Below are positions 1-6,984 of a stretch of 12,539 bases of DNA, in pieces. The stretch is from Desulfobacterales bacterium (GTDB lineage Bacteria; Desulfobacterota; Desulfobacteria; Desulfobacterales; ETH-SRB1). The stretch covers positions 1-12,539 of the forward strand of contig JASEIZ010000042.1 in the NCBI GenBank assembly GCA_030017395.1. The letters run 5' to 3'. Each line of letters begins with the position of its first letter. The stretch's first letter is position 1. The notes under the pieces are model-generated. The model ran no database searches, was not told the DNA's origin, and saw nothing but the letters and a program-made list of their open reading frames with translations. The translations under genes and the position numbers were made by a program.

Positions 1-447
1 AAAAAGGAACCGAAATGGGCAGCCTTTCTTAGCACTAATACCAGCTTACATTCATCATCCATTATAAAAAAATATATCAAACGGTGGCCAATAGAAGTAT
101 GTTTCAAAGAATGCAAGCAGATGCTTGATCTCGGCAAAGATCAAAGCAATAACTTTAATGCTCAAATCTTTGCAACCACAGCCAGTTTTCTAAGACATAA
201 CCTTTTGAGTTTCTTAAACGAGACGGAAAACTACAGCACTCTGGGCAGTCTATTTGAACATTTAGCTGACGATTCTGCAGTTATTACTTATGCACATAGG
301 CTTTGGGATTTCTTTCAAGGCCTTTTCCGAGTCAGTTTTTCAAATATCTTTCAACTTTTCAAAATTGAGGACGATTTTCAGTCCTATGTTGACGCACTTA
401 GTGAGGCATTAACTGGTTTTACGCCGTTTCAGGGGTGCGAAACTTGA
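1..447 (+). CDS. IS4-superfamily transposase, C-terminal part (5' end outside window)
   Basis: The frame is open from base 1 to the TGA at 445-447, giving 148 residues with no start in view; an internal ATG at 121 is not the true start. Residues 25-39 read YIKRWPIEVCFKECK, which fits the Y-(2)-R-(3)-E-(6)-K signature around the last catalytic Glu of IS4-type DDE transposases. It is preceded by a WAAFLSTNTSL strand and followed by a helical tail. The enzyme would cut and join the ends of its own insertion sequence. The catalytic Asp residues lie upstream of the window, so whether the gene is intact cannot be judged. It converges on ppsA. The element's right end probably lies just past the stop (GTTTC/GAAAC repeat at 426-443), but the left end needed for comparison is absent. 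Confidence 0.8.
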   Translation, partial: KKEPKWAAFLSTNTSLHSSSIIKKYIKRWPIEVCFKECKQMLDLGKDQSNNFNAQIFATTASFLRHNLLSFLNETENYSTLGSLFEHLADDSAVITYAHRLWDFFQGLFRVSFSNIFQLFKIEDDFQSYVDALSEALTGFTPFQGCET

Positions 448-540
448 GACTTAAGTTACGAAACGGTTAGTATCTTATTAGATTTATGCTTAAAATATAA
501 GTTGTAATTTGTTGTGAATACTTTGCAACACAGCAGATAA
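448..540. other. Short convergent intergenic region
   Basis: AT-rich DNA between the transposase stop and the ppsA terminator. It probably holds the right end of the insertion sequence, but without the left end no terminal inverted repeat or target duplication can be assigned. I see no gene or RNA in it. Confidence 0.4.
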
Positions 541-583
541 ATTGAAAAAAACAGGGGAAAGACATGAAACAGGCCCTTCCCCT
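541..583 (-). terminator. Intrinsic terminator of ppsA
   Basis: Read on the minus strand, AGGGGAAGG pairs with TCTTTCCCCT (arms at 577-583 and 553-559, extended by a G-T wobble), followed at once by a GTTTTTTTC run at 544-552. It lies about 30 bases after the ppsA stop. On the plus strand no T-run follows, so it would not stop transcription from the transposase. Confidence 0.8.
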
Positions 584-611
584 AATATGAAATTCTTATA
601 TTTTTGCTGCC

Positions 612-3068
612 TCAATCGGCTTTGATGCCTAATTCCTTTTCCTTTTTAGCCACAGCCAGCCTTGTTTTAATAACAGTGTCAGGAATAAGGCTCATGGAAT
701 CGATGCCGCATTCGACGAGGAATGTGGCAAATTCTGGAAAATCACTTGGAGCCTGGCCGCATATCCCTATTTTTTTGCCCCTGCGTTTGGCGACATCAAT
801 CACCATGCGCACCATGGTTTTTACGGCTTCATTCCTCTCGTCAAATATATGAGACACAAGATCTGAATCGCGATCCAGCCCAAGGGTAAGCTGTGTTAAA
901 TCATTGGAACCTATTGAAAACCCGTCAAAGACATCACAGAAGGCATCTGCTGAAATTACGTTGCTTGGTATCTCGCACATAACATATACTTCAAGATTAT
1001 TTTCACCCTGAACAAGGCCGAATTCCTTCATGACCTCAATTACCCTGCGTCCCTCTTCGGGAGTTCTGCAGAACGGGACCATTAATTTAATATTGGTAAG
1101 CCCCATGTCGTCACGGGCTTTCAACAGAGCCTTGCATTCAAGTTCAAATGCCGGCTTGTATTTTTCGTCATAGTATCTTGAGGCGCCCCGCCATCCGATC
1201 ATTGGATTGCTTTCTACAGGTTCATACAGATTGCCACCAATCAGATTGGCATATTCGTTGGTTTTAAAATCAGACAAACGCACAATTACATCCTTGGGAT
1301 AAAAACCAGCGCCGATCCGGCCGACTCCTTCGGCCAACTTATCGATAAAAAAGAGTTTTTTATCTTCGGGATAGGCGCTTGTCATGGATTCTATTTTTTT
1401 TATGATTTCTGTTAGTTCGGTGTTGCCTTTTTCGGCCTTGGCTTTGAGTTCATCAAAGTAATACAAAGCCAGTGGATGAATTCCGATATGTGAATTAATA
1501 ATGAACTCTTCTCTGGCAAGCCCAACACCTTCATTTGGAATCTGGCATTGGGTAAAGGCTTTTTCCGGGATACCGACATTCATCATGATCTTTGTTCTGG
1601 TTGCGGGCACTGTATCAAGATCGATTTTATCTATTTCGAATTTTAAAAGCCCCTCATATATTTTTGCGGTTTCACCCTCAGCGCATGAAACAGTAACCTC
1701 TGTGCCGGATTTGATAACCTCCGATCCGTTCACAGTGCCTATCACGCACGGGATTCCAAGCTCACGGGAAATGATCGCCGCATGACATGTGCGGCCGCCA
1801 CGGTTGGTGACGATAGCGCCGGCTATTTTCATTATCGGCTCCCAGTCAGGATCGGTCATGTCGGTAACCAGAACTTCTCCTTCCTTAAATTTATGTATCT
1901 GGGCTGCATCTTTAATAATATGAGCTTTGCCATGGCCGATCTTGGTTCCAACAGCCTGTCCGGTCGCAAGAACATTGCCGGTTTCCTTGAGCACATAGGT
2001 TTCTATAACCCTTTTTGCGCCCTGTGAATGAACGGTCTCCGGCCTTGCCTGGAGGATGAAAAGCTCGCCTGTGCCGACATCAACACCATTACCGTCTTTA
2101 GCCCATTCAATGTCCATGGCTTTTTTGTAATGATCTTCGATAATGCAGGCCCATTTGGCGAGCCGGATGATTTCATCATCATTTATTACATAACTTCCCT
2201 GCTCTTCAGGTGTGGTATCAATATTTTTGACCGGTTCCTCGCCGTCTCCGGATGTATTATATATCATCTTGATTTCTTTGCTTCCCACCCTTTTACCGAC
2301 TATAGGACATTTGGCATCCTTTAAAGTTGGTTTAAATACATAATATTCATCAGGATTAACAGCTCCCTGTACTACGTTTTCTCCGAGCCCCCACGAAGCG
2401 GTAATAAAGACCGCATCCTTGAAACCGCTTTCTGTGTCAATGGAGAATATAACTCCGGAAGAGGCGGAATCGCTTCGGATCATCTTTTGAACTGCAATGG
2501 AAAGATATACGTCAAACTGGCCGAACCCCTTGTCGTGCCTGTAGGAAATAGCGCGGTTTGTGAACAGACTGGCAAAGCATTTTTTACAATTGTCAATCAA
2601 GTTGTCAGGTCCCTGAACATTAAGGAAAGTTTCCTGCTGGCCCGCAAATGATGCATCAGGCAGATCTTCTGCAGTAGCCGAGGATCGAACAGCCACAGAT
2701 AGATTATCGCCGTATTCATCTTCCATTTTTTTGTATGCTTCAACAATAGCCTGCTTGAGATCATCCGGGAACTCAGCGGTGCGGATGATATTTCTGGCTT
2801 TTTCGCCACGTTTCTGGAGATTTTTCATGTCATGTGTGTCCAGTCCGGCCAGCGCATCTTTTATAGCATCTTCAATGCCTGCTGATTTAAGAAGGTATTG
2901 ATATGCATATGCGGTGATTGCAAAGCCGTGCGGCACAGACACTCCCTTGGAAGTAAGTTTTTGATACATCTCTCCAAGTGAAGCATTTTTCCCGCCAACC
3001 ATGGGAATATCCTTGATGGAAATATCGTCAAACCAGAGAATTAAAGCATTATCATGTTTTTCAGGCAT
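612..3068 (-). CDS. ppsA: Phosphoenolpyruvate synthase
   Basis: Converts pyruvate, ATP and water to phosphoenolpyruvate, AMP and phosphate; it acts in the cytoplasm and feeds gluconeogenesis. The 818 residues are close to the family's usual ~790-800. In order: N-terminal ATP-grasp (PPDK_N) domain with GGKNASLGEM near residue 26 and VAVRSSATAEDLPDASFAG near 125-143; mobile phosphohistidine domain with GGRTCHAAIISRELGIP, His at about 429; C-terminal TIM barrel (PEP-utilizers C) with IGSNDLTQLTLGLDRD and the catalytic Cys in GICGQAPS near 770. The open frame extends to a GTG at 3083, but I chose the ATG at 3068 because AAGGGG sits about 6 bases before it. All key residues are present. A MITE-like element starts 30 bases upstream of the ATG, so the native promoter must lie beyond it or within it. 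A strong terminator follows. Confidence 0.95.
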   Translation of the reverse strand: MPEKHDNALILWFDDISIKDIPMVGGKNASLGEMYQKLTSKGVSVPHGFAITAYAYQYLLKSAGIEDAIKDALAGLDTHDMKNLQKRGEKARNIIRTAEFPDDLKQAIVEAYKKMEDEYGDNLSVAVRSSATAEDLPDASFAGQQETFLNVQGPDNLIDNCKKCFASLFTNRAISYRHDKGFGQFDVYLSIAVQKMIRSDSASSGVIFSIDTESGFKDAVFITASWGLGENVVQGAVNPDEYYVFKPTLKDAKCPIVGKRVGSKEIKMIYNTSGDGEEPVKNIDTTPEEQGSYVINDDEIIRLAKWACIIEDHYKKAMDIEWAKDGNGVDVGTGELFILQARPETVHSQGAKRVIETYVLKETGNVLATGQAVGTKIGHGKAHIIKDAAQIHKFKEGEVLVTDMTDPDWEPIMKIAGAIVTNRGGRTCHAAIISRELGIPCVIGTVNGSEVIKSGTEVTVSCAEGETAKIYEGLLKFEIDKIDLDTVPATRTKIMMNVGIPEKAFTQCQIPNEGVGLAREEFIINSHIGIHPLALYYFDELKAKAEKGNTELTEIIKKIESMTSAYPEDKKLFFIDKLAEGVGRIGAGFYPKDVIVRLSDFKTNEYANLIGGNLYEPVESNPMIGWRGASRYYDEKYKPAFELECKALLKARDDMGLTNIKLMVPFCRTPEEGRRVIEVMKEFGLVQGENNLEVYVMCEIPSNVISADAFCDVFDGFSIGSNDLTQLTLGLDRDSDLVSHIFDERNEAVKTMVRMVIDVAKRRGKKIGICGQAPSDFPEFATFLVECGIDSMSLIPDTVIKTRLAVAKKEKELGIKAD

Positions 3069-3098
3069 ATTTTTCCCCTTCACAGTTTCTTGTAACTG

Positions 3099-3219
3099 GA
3101 GACCTTTGCGAAACCATCCTTATCTGTCATTTCGACCGCAGGGAGAAATCTTAATAGGCTTGAATCATTAAGATTTCTCGTCGTTAGCACTCCTCGAAAC
3201 GACAAAATTCAAAGGTCTC
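3099..3219. mobile_element. MITE-like element 1 (GAGACCTTTG ends, 121 bp)
   Basis: Ends are perfect 10-bp inverted repeats: GAGACCTTTG at 3099-3108 and CAAAGGTCTC at 3210-3219. It is flanked by the direct repeat AACTG (3094-3098 and 3220-3224), a likely 5-bp target duplication. The interior is a hairpin: a perfect 13-bp stem (3143-3155 with 3167-3179, 11-base loop) inside a looser outer stem of GTCATTTCGAC against CTCGAAACGAC. No coding capacity, so it would need a transposase from elsewhere. It shares ends, but not interior, with the element at 8801-8942. Sits between the ppsA ribosome-binding site and upstream DNA. Confidence 0.75.
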
Positions 3220-3250
3220 AACTGGTTAAACATTTACAAAAAATAAATAT

Positions 3251-3406
3251 TGATGGTCTCGTAAAAAGTCTTGAAATCGTCATGCCGGACTTGATAAGCC
3301 TGCCCCGTACTTGATACGGGGGCATCCAGAACGCATTGAATTTACTGGATTCCGGCTTTCGCCGGAATGACGGAAAAGAGAACTTTTCGACTTTTTACGA
3401 ATTCAT
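3251..3406 (+). repeat. Palindromic-end repeat A (copy of B at 11391-11546)
   Basis: A 142-bp core at 3259-3400 bounded by 12-bp inverted repeats TCGTAAAAAGTC / GACTTTTTACGA. I compared the core by eye with 11399-11540: it is an exact reverse complement over all 142 bases. The outer flanks TGATGGTC and ATTCAT are nevertheless in the same order in both copies. The core contains two hairpins: CCCCGTA/TACGGGG at 3303-3321 and ATTCCGGC-TTTC-GCCGGAAT at 3349-3368. The second is of the widespread 'GTCATTCCGGCGAAAGCCGGAATCC' class of bacterial intergenic repeat. No coding capacity. Confidence 0.85.
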
Positions 3407-3779
3407 CAATTATTAGGGTATCAGTTTATCTTATTCAATATTATTGTATCGTATCTATAACAATCAAGTTAAGTTTTTTCAACCTTTTTGGGAAAATTAA
3501 ACAAAACGGGAACACATATAACCCTCCAGTTAAGTTAATGATAAAATACTGGAGAAATATGTCTGTTATGTCCGATAAAAAACCATTGGAATCTTAGGAA
3601 TCTATGGAATCTATGGAACATCAGTTTATAAGTTTATATCATCAAGAAGTTAAATATTGATTTTCCTTTGCGATTTTTTCACCGTGTTTAAAAGACAAAT
3701 TCACGGCGGGTTGAGATAATTTCAATCTGCTTTTACTTCCGATCATCCGCCCGAGATAGAATGGAGTGAGTTTTCAATT
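3407..3779. other. Intergenic region without a convincing gene
   Basis: AT-rich DNA between repeat A and the hipA terminator. Two small structures are visible. First, a 7-bp inverted repeat CTCCAGT/ACTGGAG (3524-3530, 3548-3554) that includes a GGAG ribosome-binding-like site, followed four bases later by ATG at 3559 and a 12-codon frame (MSVMSDKKPLES) ending at 3597. Second, a 9-bp tandem repeat, (T/A)(T/A)GGAATCT, three copies at 3586-3612 plus a partial copy. From 3613 on I see nothing that looks coding. Confidence 0.4.
3586..3618. repeat. 9-bp tandem repeat, three and a half copies
   Basis: Units TTGGAATCT, TAGGAATCT, ATGGAATCT and the partial ATGGAA run head to tail. It lies across the end of the 12-codon frame described for the surrounding intergenic region; the TA in the second unit creates its TAG stop. 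Such arrays can gain or lose units by slippage. Confidence 0.65.
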
Positions 3780-3816
3780 AAAAAGGCCTGCATCTTCTAA
3801 GCGTTATAGAAAATGC
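3780..3816 (-). terminator. Probable intrinsic terminator of hipBA
   Basis: On the minus strand GCATTTTCTA (3816-3807) pairs with TAGAAGATGC (3799-3790), ten pairs including one wobble, with a 7-base loop; a CCTTTTT stretch follows after three bases. The 5' arm overlaps the last codons of hipA and the loop holds its TAA stop (3804-3806), so ribosomes finishing hipA would cover the stem. Confidence 0.55.
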
Positions 3817-5054
3817 CTGACATGTTTTATGTAATCTGAAAGAATATTACAAATTTTTAGAACAGTTTTATTGCCGTCAAATTCATCAATTAATTTATCA
3901 GCAATTTTAGTCGAAACTTTTTCAAAAGTATATGCAATTTCCCCTATCACTTGTTTAAGATAGACAAATTTCAAATCGAGTTGGTCTGCCAGCCGCAGCC
4001 AGTGCCGCTCAACAACCCAGTCAAAACGGTTTTCCATGCCGATTTTCATTGCCATTTTCGAGGAAAGCTCAGGATAAACCTTGGTTGAAATCAAATCGTA
4101 AAAGGGCGCCAGGCGAATGCCGCCGCCACCAGTCCTGATAAATGATAAGTTTTTCCCATGGGCATCTGCATTGCCGATGAAACAATTGAATACTACCCAT
4201 TTTATCAAGGATTGCTTGTCTGAAACAGGATTTATGCTATACGTTTGGATCAGACTTAAACAGTCGGTCAAGCTTGGTCCGCCTTCAGTTTCATGTTTTT
4301 GATCAGGCATACAGCCAAGCACTTGGCATAAGTCCTCCTGGTGAATTCGTGTAAAACTTCCGTCCTTTTTCTTTACCCTGTCATAGCGTTCCACTATGTA
4401 TGCAATATGCTTTTCGCCCTTCCATATAAAAGACTTTGGGACAGGTAATCCAACTGCTTCGGCAAGCAACATGCAAAAGTATTCATTTTGAACCATATCC
4501 TCAAAATACAGATTTTGGGGCTTAAGAATATGGGAACTCGGCGCAATTCCAACCGGTAAATAAAACTTGTTGTTATTTATATAAACTGGAATTTTATTTT
4601 GAGCGCCTGCCAAAGAAAGACGCAACTCATCTTTTATAATCAAAATCGGCTTTACAGCATTTTCTTCCATGAGCTGCTCAACTTCCTGGTCCGGCAGCAA
4701 CAAATATCCTTCTTTACCGCCCAGAGCAGCAACTTGCGGAAGAATAGAGACAGCTCCGGCACACTCACCGCCAATTGCTTCCAGTAGTTTGAAATCGTTT
4801 TGCTTTGAAATATGTTTAATTTTCGAAATTCGGGCTCTGATCTCACCCTCCGGCAACAAATTGCTGAAAAATGGCTTTGCGATATCATCAATGTAAGGCT
4901 CTTCTCGCAATGGCAAATAAAGAGATATAGGCATGGCATCAGGATAATTAATATAGTTCTTGTCATACTGGAAAACAAAGCGCCCTTTTTCATCCAGCCA
5001 AAGGTATCCAACAAACTCATCATGCAAATATACGGCTAACCTTGCCATAACCAT
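3804..5054 (-). CDS. hipA: HipA-family serine/threonine kinase toxin
   Basis: HipA toxins phosphorylate translation factors (glutamyl-tRNA synthetase in E. coli) and slow growth; the antitoxin HipB neutralises them. The substrate here is not known. About 416 residues, a usual length. Counted from the TTG at 5057, an N-terminal HipA_N domain (~5-105) is followed by the kinase fold: RLSLAGAQNK with the autophosphorylation-type Ser148, HILKP near 176-180, ERYDR near 223-227, catalytic-loop IGNADAHGKN with Asp298, and APFYDLIS with metal-binding Asp321. All key residues are present, so it should be active. The start ATG at 5054 overlaps the hipB stop (TGATG) with AAAAGG five bases before; ATG 5048 (MARLAVYL) fits HipA alignments equally well. 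Translationally coupled to hipB. A terminator hairpin overlaps its 3' end. Confidence 0.92.
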   Translation of the reverse strand: MVMARLAVYLHDEFVGYLWLDEKGRFVFQYDKNYINYPDAMPISLYLPLREEPYIDDIAKPFFSNLLPEGEIRARISKIKHISKQNDFKLLEAIGGECAGAVSILPQVAALGGKEGYLLLPDQEVEQLMEENAVKPILIIKDELRLSLAGAQNKIPVYINNNKFYLPVGIAPSSHILKPQNLYFEDMVQNEYFCMLLAEAVGLPVPKSFIWKGEKHIAYIVERYDRVKKKDGSFTRIHQEDLCQVLGCMPDQKHETEGGPSLTDCLSLIQTYSINPVSDKQSLIKWVVFNCFIGNADAHGKNLSFIRTGGGGIRLAPFYDLISTKVYPELSSKMAMKIGMENRFDWVVERHWLRLADQLDLKFVYLKQVIGEIAYTFEKVSTKIADKLIDEFDGNKTVLKICNILSDYIKHVRHFL

Positions 5055-5308
5055 CAAGACCTTTTACTAATACCGATAATGAAACCAAAACTTCTTAAAA
5101 CTTTCATGATTTTATCAAAGTGCATGGTAGCTTTTCCGTTTTCCAGTTCGGACATAAAACGGGCGCCAACATTACAAAGCCCTGCAGCTTCAGCCTGTGT
5201 CATTCCCATTTCTTTACGCTTTTTACGAACCATCTGACCAATGGCTTTTAGATTATTAATTTCAATCCAGGTTTTCTTATTTTTTTGACTCAACGTTTTT
5301 GTGTCCAC
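5054..5308 (-). CDS. hipB: HipB-family antitoxin, XRE helix-turn-helix regulator
   Basis: 84 residues, typical of HipB/Y4mF-type antitoxins. The helix-turn-helix spans about residues 24-58 (IGQMVRKKRKEMGMTQAEAA ... VGARFMSELENGK). It should dimerise, bind operators upstream and hold HipA in an inactive complex (family knowledge). The start is GTG at 5308, supported by GGGAG seven bases upstream in the minus strand; no ATG fits. The first ~20 residues are polar and precede the fold. Its stop overlaps the hipA start, so both are co-translated. Autoregulation is likely: palindromes at 5364-5385 and 5417-5430 share TTMCC-N4-GGKAA half-sites. Confidence 0.9.
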   Translation of the reverse strand: MDTKTLSQKNKKTWIEINNLKAIGQMVRKKRKEMGMTQAEAAGLCNVGARFMSELENGKATMHFDKIMKVLRSFGFIIGISKRS

Positions 5309-5363
5309 AATCTATCTCCCTGTTGTCCAAAAAATAACCGGTAAATCTTTCCGTTTACTATAG

Positions 5364-5385
5364 AATATTACCGATAGGGAATATT
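5364..5385. promoter_or_regulatory. Operator-like palindrome 1 upstream of hipB
   Basis: A 22-bp near-perfect palindrome, AATATT-ACC-GATA-GGG-AATATT, about 56 bases before the hipB start. The inner TTACC-N4-GGGAA matches the second palindrome at 5417. HipB of E. coli binds spaced TATCC/GGATA half-sites, so a comparable autoregulatory role is likely but inferred. Confidence 0.55.
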
Positions 5386-5416
5386 TTGATATTTCACACA
5401 GGAAAACGACAAGTTA

Positions 5417-5430
5417 TTCCCGTTCGGTAA
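5417..5430. promoter_or_regulatory. Operator-like palindrome 2 upstream of hipB
   Basis: TTCCC-GTTC-GGTAA repeats the half-sites of palindrome 1 with the same 4-bp spacer; the two centres are 49 bp apart. A third, tighter related site, TAACCGGTAA, lies at 5335-5344, nearer the start codon. Several matching sites suggest cooperative binding by HipB dimers or the HipAB complex. Confidence 0.5.
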
Positions 5431-5521
5431 CGAATAGCTCTGTTTAACCATTAAATCAACGATTATTTAGTGAACTGCTTGGGGATTCTATAACGCTCAT
5501 TTTATATTCGCGCTGAGTATA

Positions 5522-6115
5522 TTACCCCCACTCTTTAACAAGGTCATGTTTAATCTTCAAATGGTCGAGAACTCTGGCAATTACGGTATCAACAAGGTCG
5601 GAGATGGTTTTTGGATTGCAATAGAAAGAAGGGGAGGGGGGCATTATGGTAGCGCCTGCCTTGGCGGCCGTGTACATGTTTTTTAAATGAATAATGCTTA
5701 AAGGTGTCTCTCTTGGGAGCAGGATAAGCGGCCGCTTTTCCTTGAGGCTGACATCCGCTGCTCTGTGGATCAGGTTGTCCGCTACTCCCGATGCAATGGA
5801 GGCAAGTGTTTTCATTGAACAGGGAGCGATTACCATGCCGTCGTTTTTGAATGACCCGCTTGCAGGCGGAGCAAAAAAGTCATCCTGCTCATAGATATTT
5901 AAATCTGCATCATTGTGAATAACAACCCCTTTATCCTTTAAAAAAGACGAAAAGGATTCACCTGTGTAACCGGTTTCATGCTCAAGTACTTTATAACCGG
6001 TATTTGAAATAATTAAGTATATATTTACAGGATTATTTAAAAGCGCCTTTAACAGCCGGATACCATAAATCGATCCTGAAGCTCCGCATATTGCCACTAT
6101 AATTTTTTTGTTCAT
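5522..6115 (-). CDS. ubiX: UbiX-family flavin prenyltransferase
   Basis: Joins dimethylallyl phosphate to reduced FMN, making the prenylated FMN cofactor used by UbiD-type decarboxylases. About 197 residues, the usual size. Visible motifs: N-terminal flavin-binding GASGSIYGIRLLKAL (residues 11-25), the central APCSMKTLASIASGVADNLI, the RPLILLPRETPLS segment and the C-terminal GATIMPPSPSFY, all standard for UbiX. The start ATG at 6115 overlaps the ubiA stop as ATGA and has AGGA seven bases upstream; an ATG six bases earlier has the AGGA too close. Last gene of the operon. In organisms without ubiquinone, this pair with UbiA and a UbiD partner belongs to menaquinone synthesis; no ubiD is in view. 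Confidence 0.92.
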   Translation of the reverse strand: MNKKIIVAICGASGSIYGIRLLKALLNNPVNIYLIISNTGYKVLEHETGYTGESFSSFLKDKGVVIHNDADLNIYEQDDFFAPPASGSFKNDGMVIAPCSMKTLASIASGVADNLIHRAADVSLKEKRPLILLPRETPLSIIHLKNMYTAAKAGATIMPPSPSFYCNPKTISDLVDTVIARVLDHLKIKHDLVKEWG

Positions 6116-6984
6116 ATCCATTTCCTGACCAGTTCATCAGCCAATATGCCGACAAACAGGATTATCGAAATCGCGCTGTTAATATGGAAAAAAGCGATAT
6201 TAACATTGCTGAGATCAAGGGGTTTAACAAGTTTATGCTCAATAATAAGCAGCAAGCCGATTACTATAATCGTCATTAGATATATTGTCTTCATGTCAAA
6301 GGCAATAAAGATCAAAAATAAAAATATAAAAGAAAAAACATGGGTAATGGAAGAGATTAAAAGTGCTTTGTGAATACCGAATCTGGCGGGTATGGAAAAA
6401 AGCCCTTCTTTTGTATCAAAGTCTATGTCCTGACAACCATAAAGGATGTCAAAGCCTGCGATATAGGTGAAAAGAGCCAGAGAAAGCAATGTGATGGGCA
6501 ACGAGAAGGTGTTGGTAAGGGCTATCCATGCTCCTGTGGGCGCAAGCGATATCACAAATCCAAGATAAAAATGGGAAAGCCATGTAAATCTTTTTGTGTA
6601 GGAATAGGAAAACAGCACTGCAAGCACTGGAAAGGAAAGATAAAAGCAGATTTTGCCAAGCATTACGGCGGCAAAAATAAAAATAAGGGAAAATAAAGTT
6701 ACAAATATCTTTGCGGAGAATAAAGAAAGCCTGCCTAAGGGTATTTCACGGTTTGATGTGCGCGGATTTTTTGCGTCGAGTCTTGCATCTGCAATCCTGT
6801 TAAAACCCATTGCAGCGGAGCGCGCCCCGACCATGGCGATAAGAATCCAGAAGAGCTGTGTCAGGCTGATCGGATATTGCCGGTGGGCAAGCACTATCGC
6901 TGAAAGAGCAAAAGGAAGGGCAAAAACAGTATGGTGAAATTTAATGGTTTTGCCGTATGCAAGAAACTGCTCCAAAGGCTTCAT
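6112..6984 (-). CDS. ubiA: UbiA-like polyprenyltransferase, probably for menaquinone synthesis (MqnP type)
   Basis: Integral membrane enzyme that attaches a polyprenyl chain to an aromatic ring. 290 residues with multiple hydrophobic segments. Two Mg/diphosphate-binding motifs are clear: NRIADARLDAKNPRTSNREI with N62, D66 and D70, and YGCQDIDFDTKEGLFSIP with D186, D188 and D190. The short, UbiA-like form with NRxxDxxxDxxNPRT is the one associated with the futalosine menaquinone route in Desulfobacterota and related groups (family knowledge); assignment as MqnP is inferred from this and from adjacent ubiX. The start overlaps the upstream amrS stop as ATGA; its own Shine-Dalgarno is weak, so translation probably depends on coupling. 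It overlaps ubiX by four bases. Confidence 0.92.
   Translation of the reverse strand: MKPLEQFLAYGKTIKFHHTVFALPFALSAIVLAHRQYPISLTQLFWILIAMVGARSAAMGFNRIADARLDAKNPRTSNREIPLGRLSLFSAKIFVTLFSLIFIFAAVMLGKICFYLSFPVLAVLFSYSYTKRFTWLSHFYLGFVISLAPTGAWIALTNTFSLPITLLSLALFTYIAGFDILYGCQDIDFDTKEGLFSIPARFGIHKALLISSITHVFSFIFLFLIFIAFDMKTIYLMTIIVIGLLLIIEHKLVKPLDLSNVNIAFFHINSAISIILFVGILADELVRKWI

Noticed and set aside
604..852. Plus-strand frames within 604-2324 opposite ppsA
   Set aside because: Shadows of a well-conserved minus-strand enzyme; no independent start signals or recognisable products.
3664..3712. Hairpin CCGTG/CACGG near 3680-3707 as hipBA terminator
   Set aside because: No T-run follows on either strand; the hairpin at 3790-3816 followed by TTTTT fits better.
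4652..5023. Minus-strand 123-codon frame within hipA
   Set aside because: Lies in another frame of hipA, Cys/Ser-rich with no recognisable motif; hipA has clear family motifs over the same bases.
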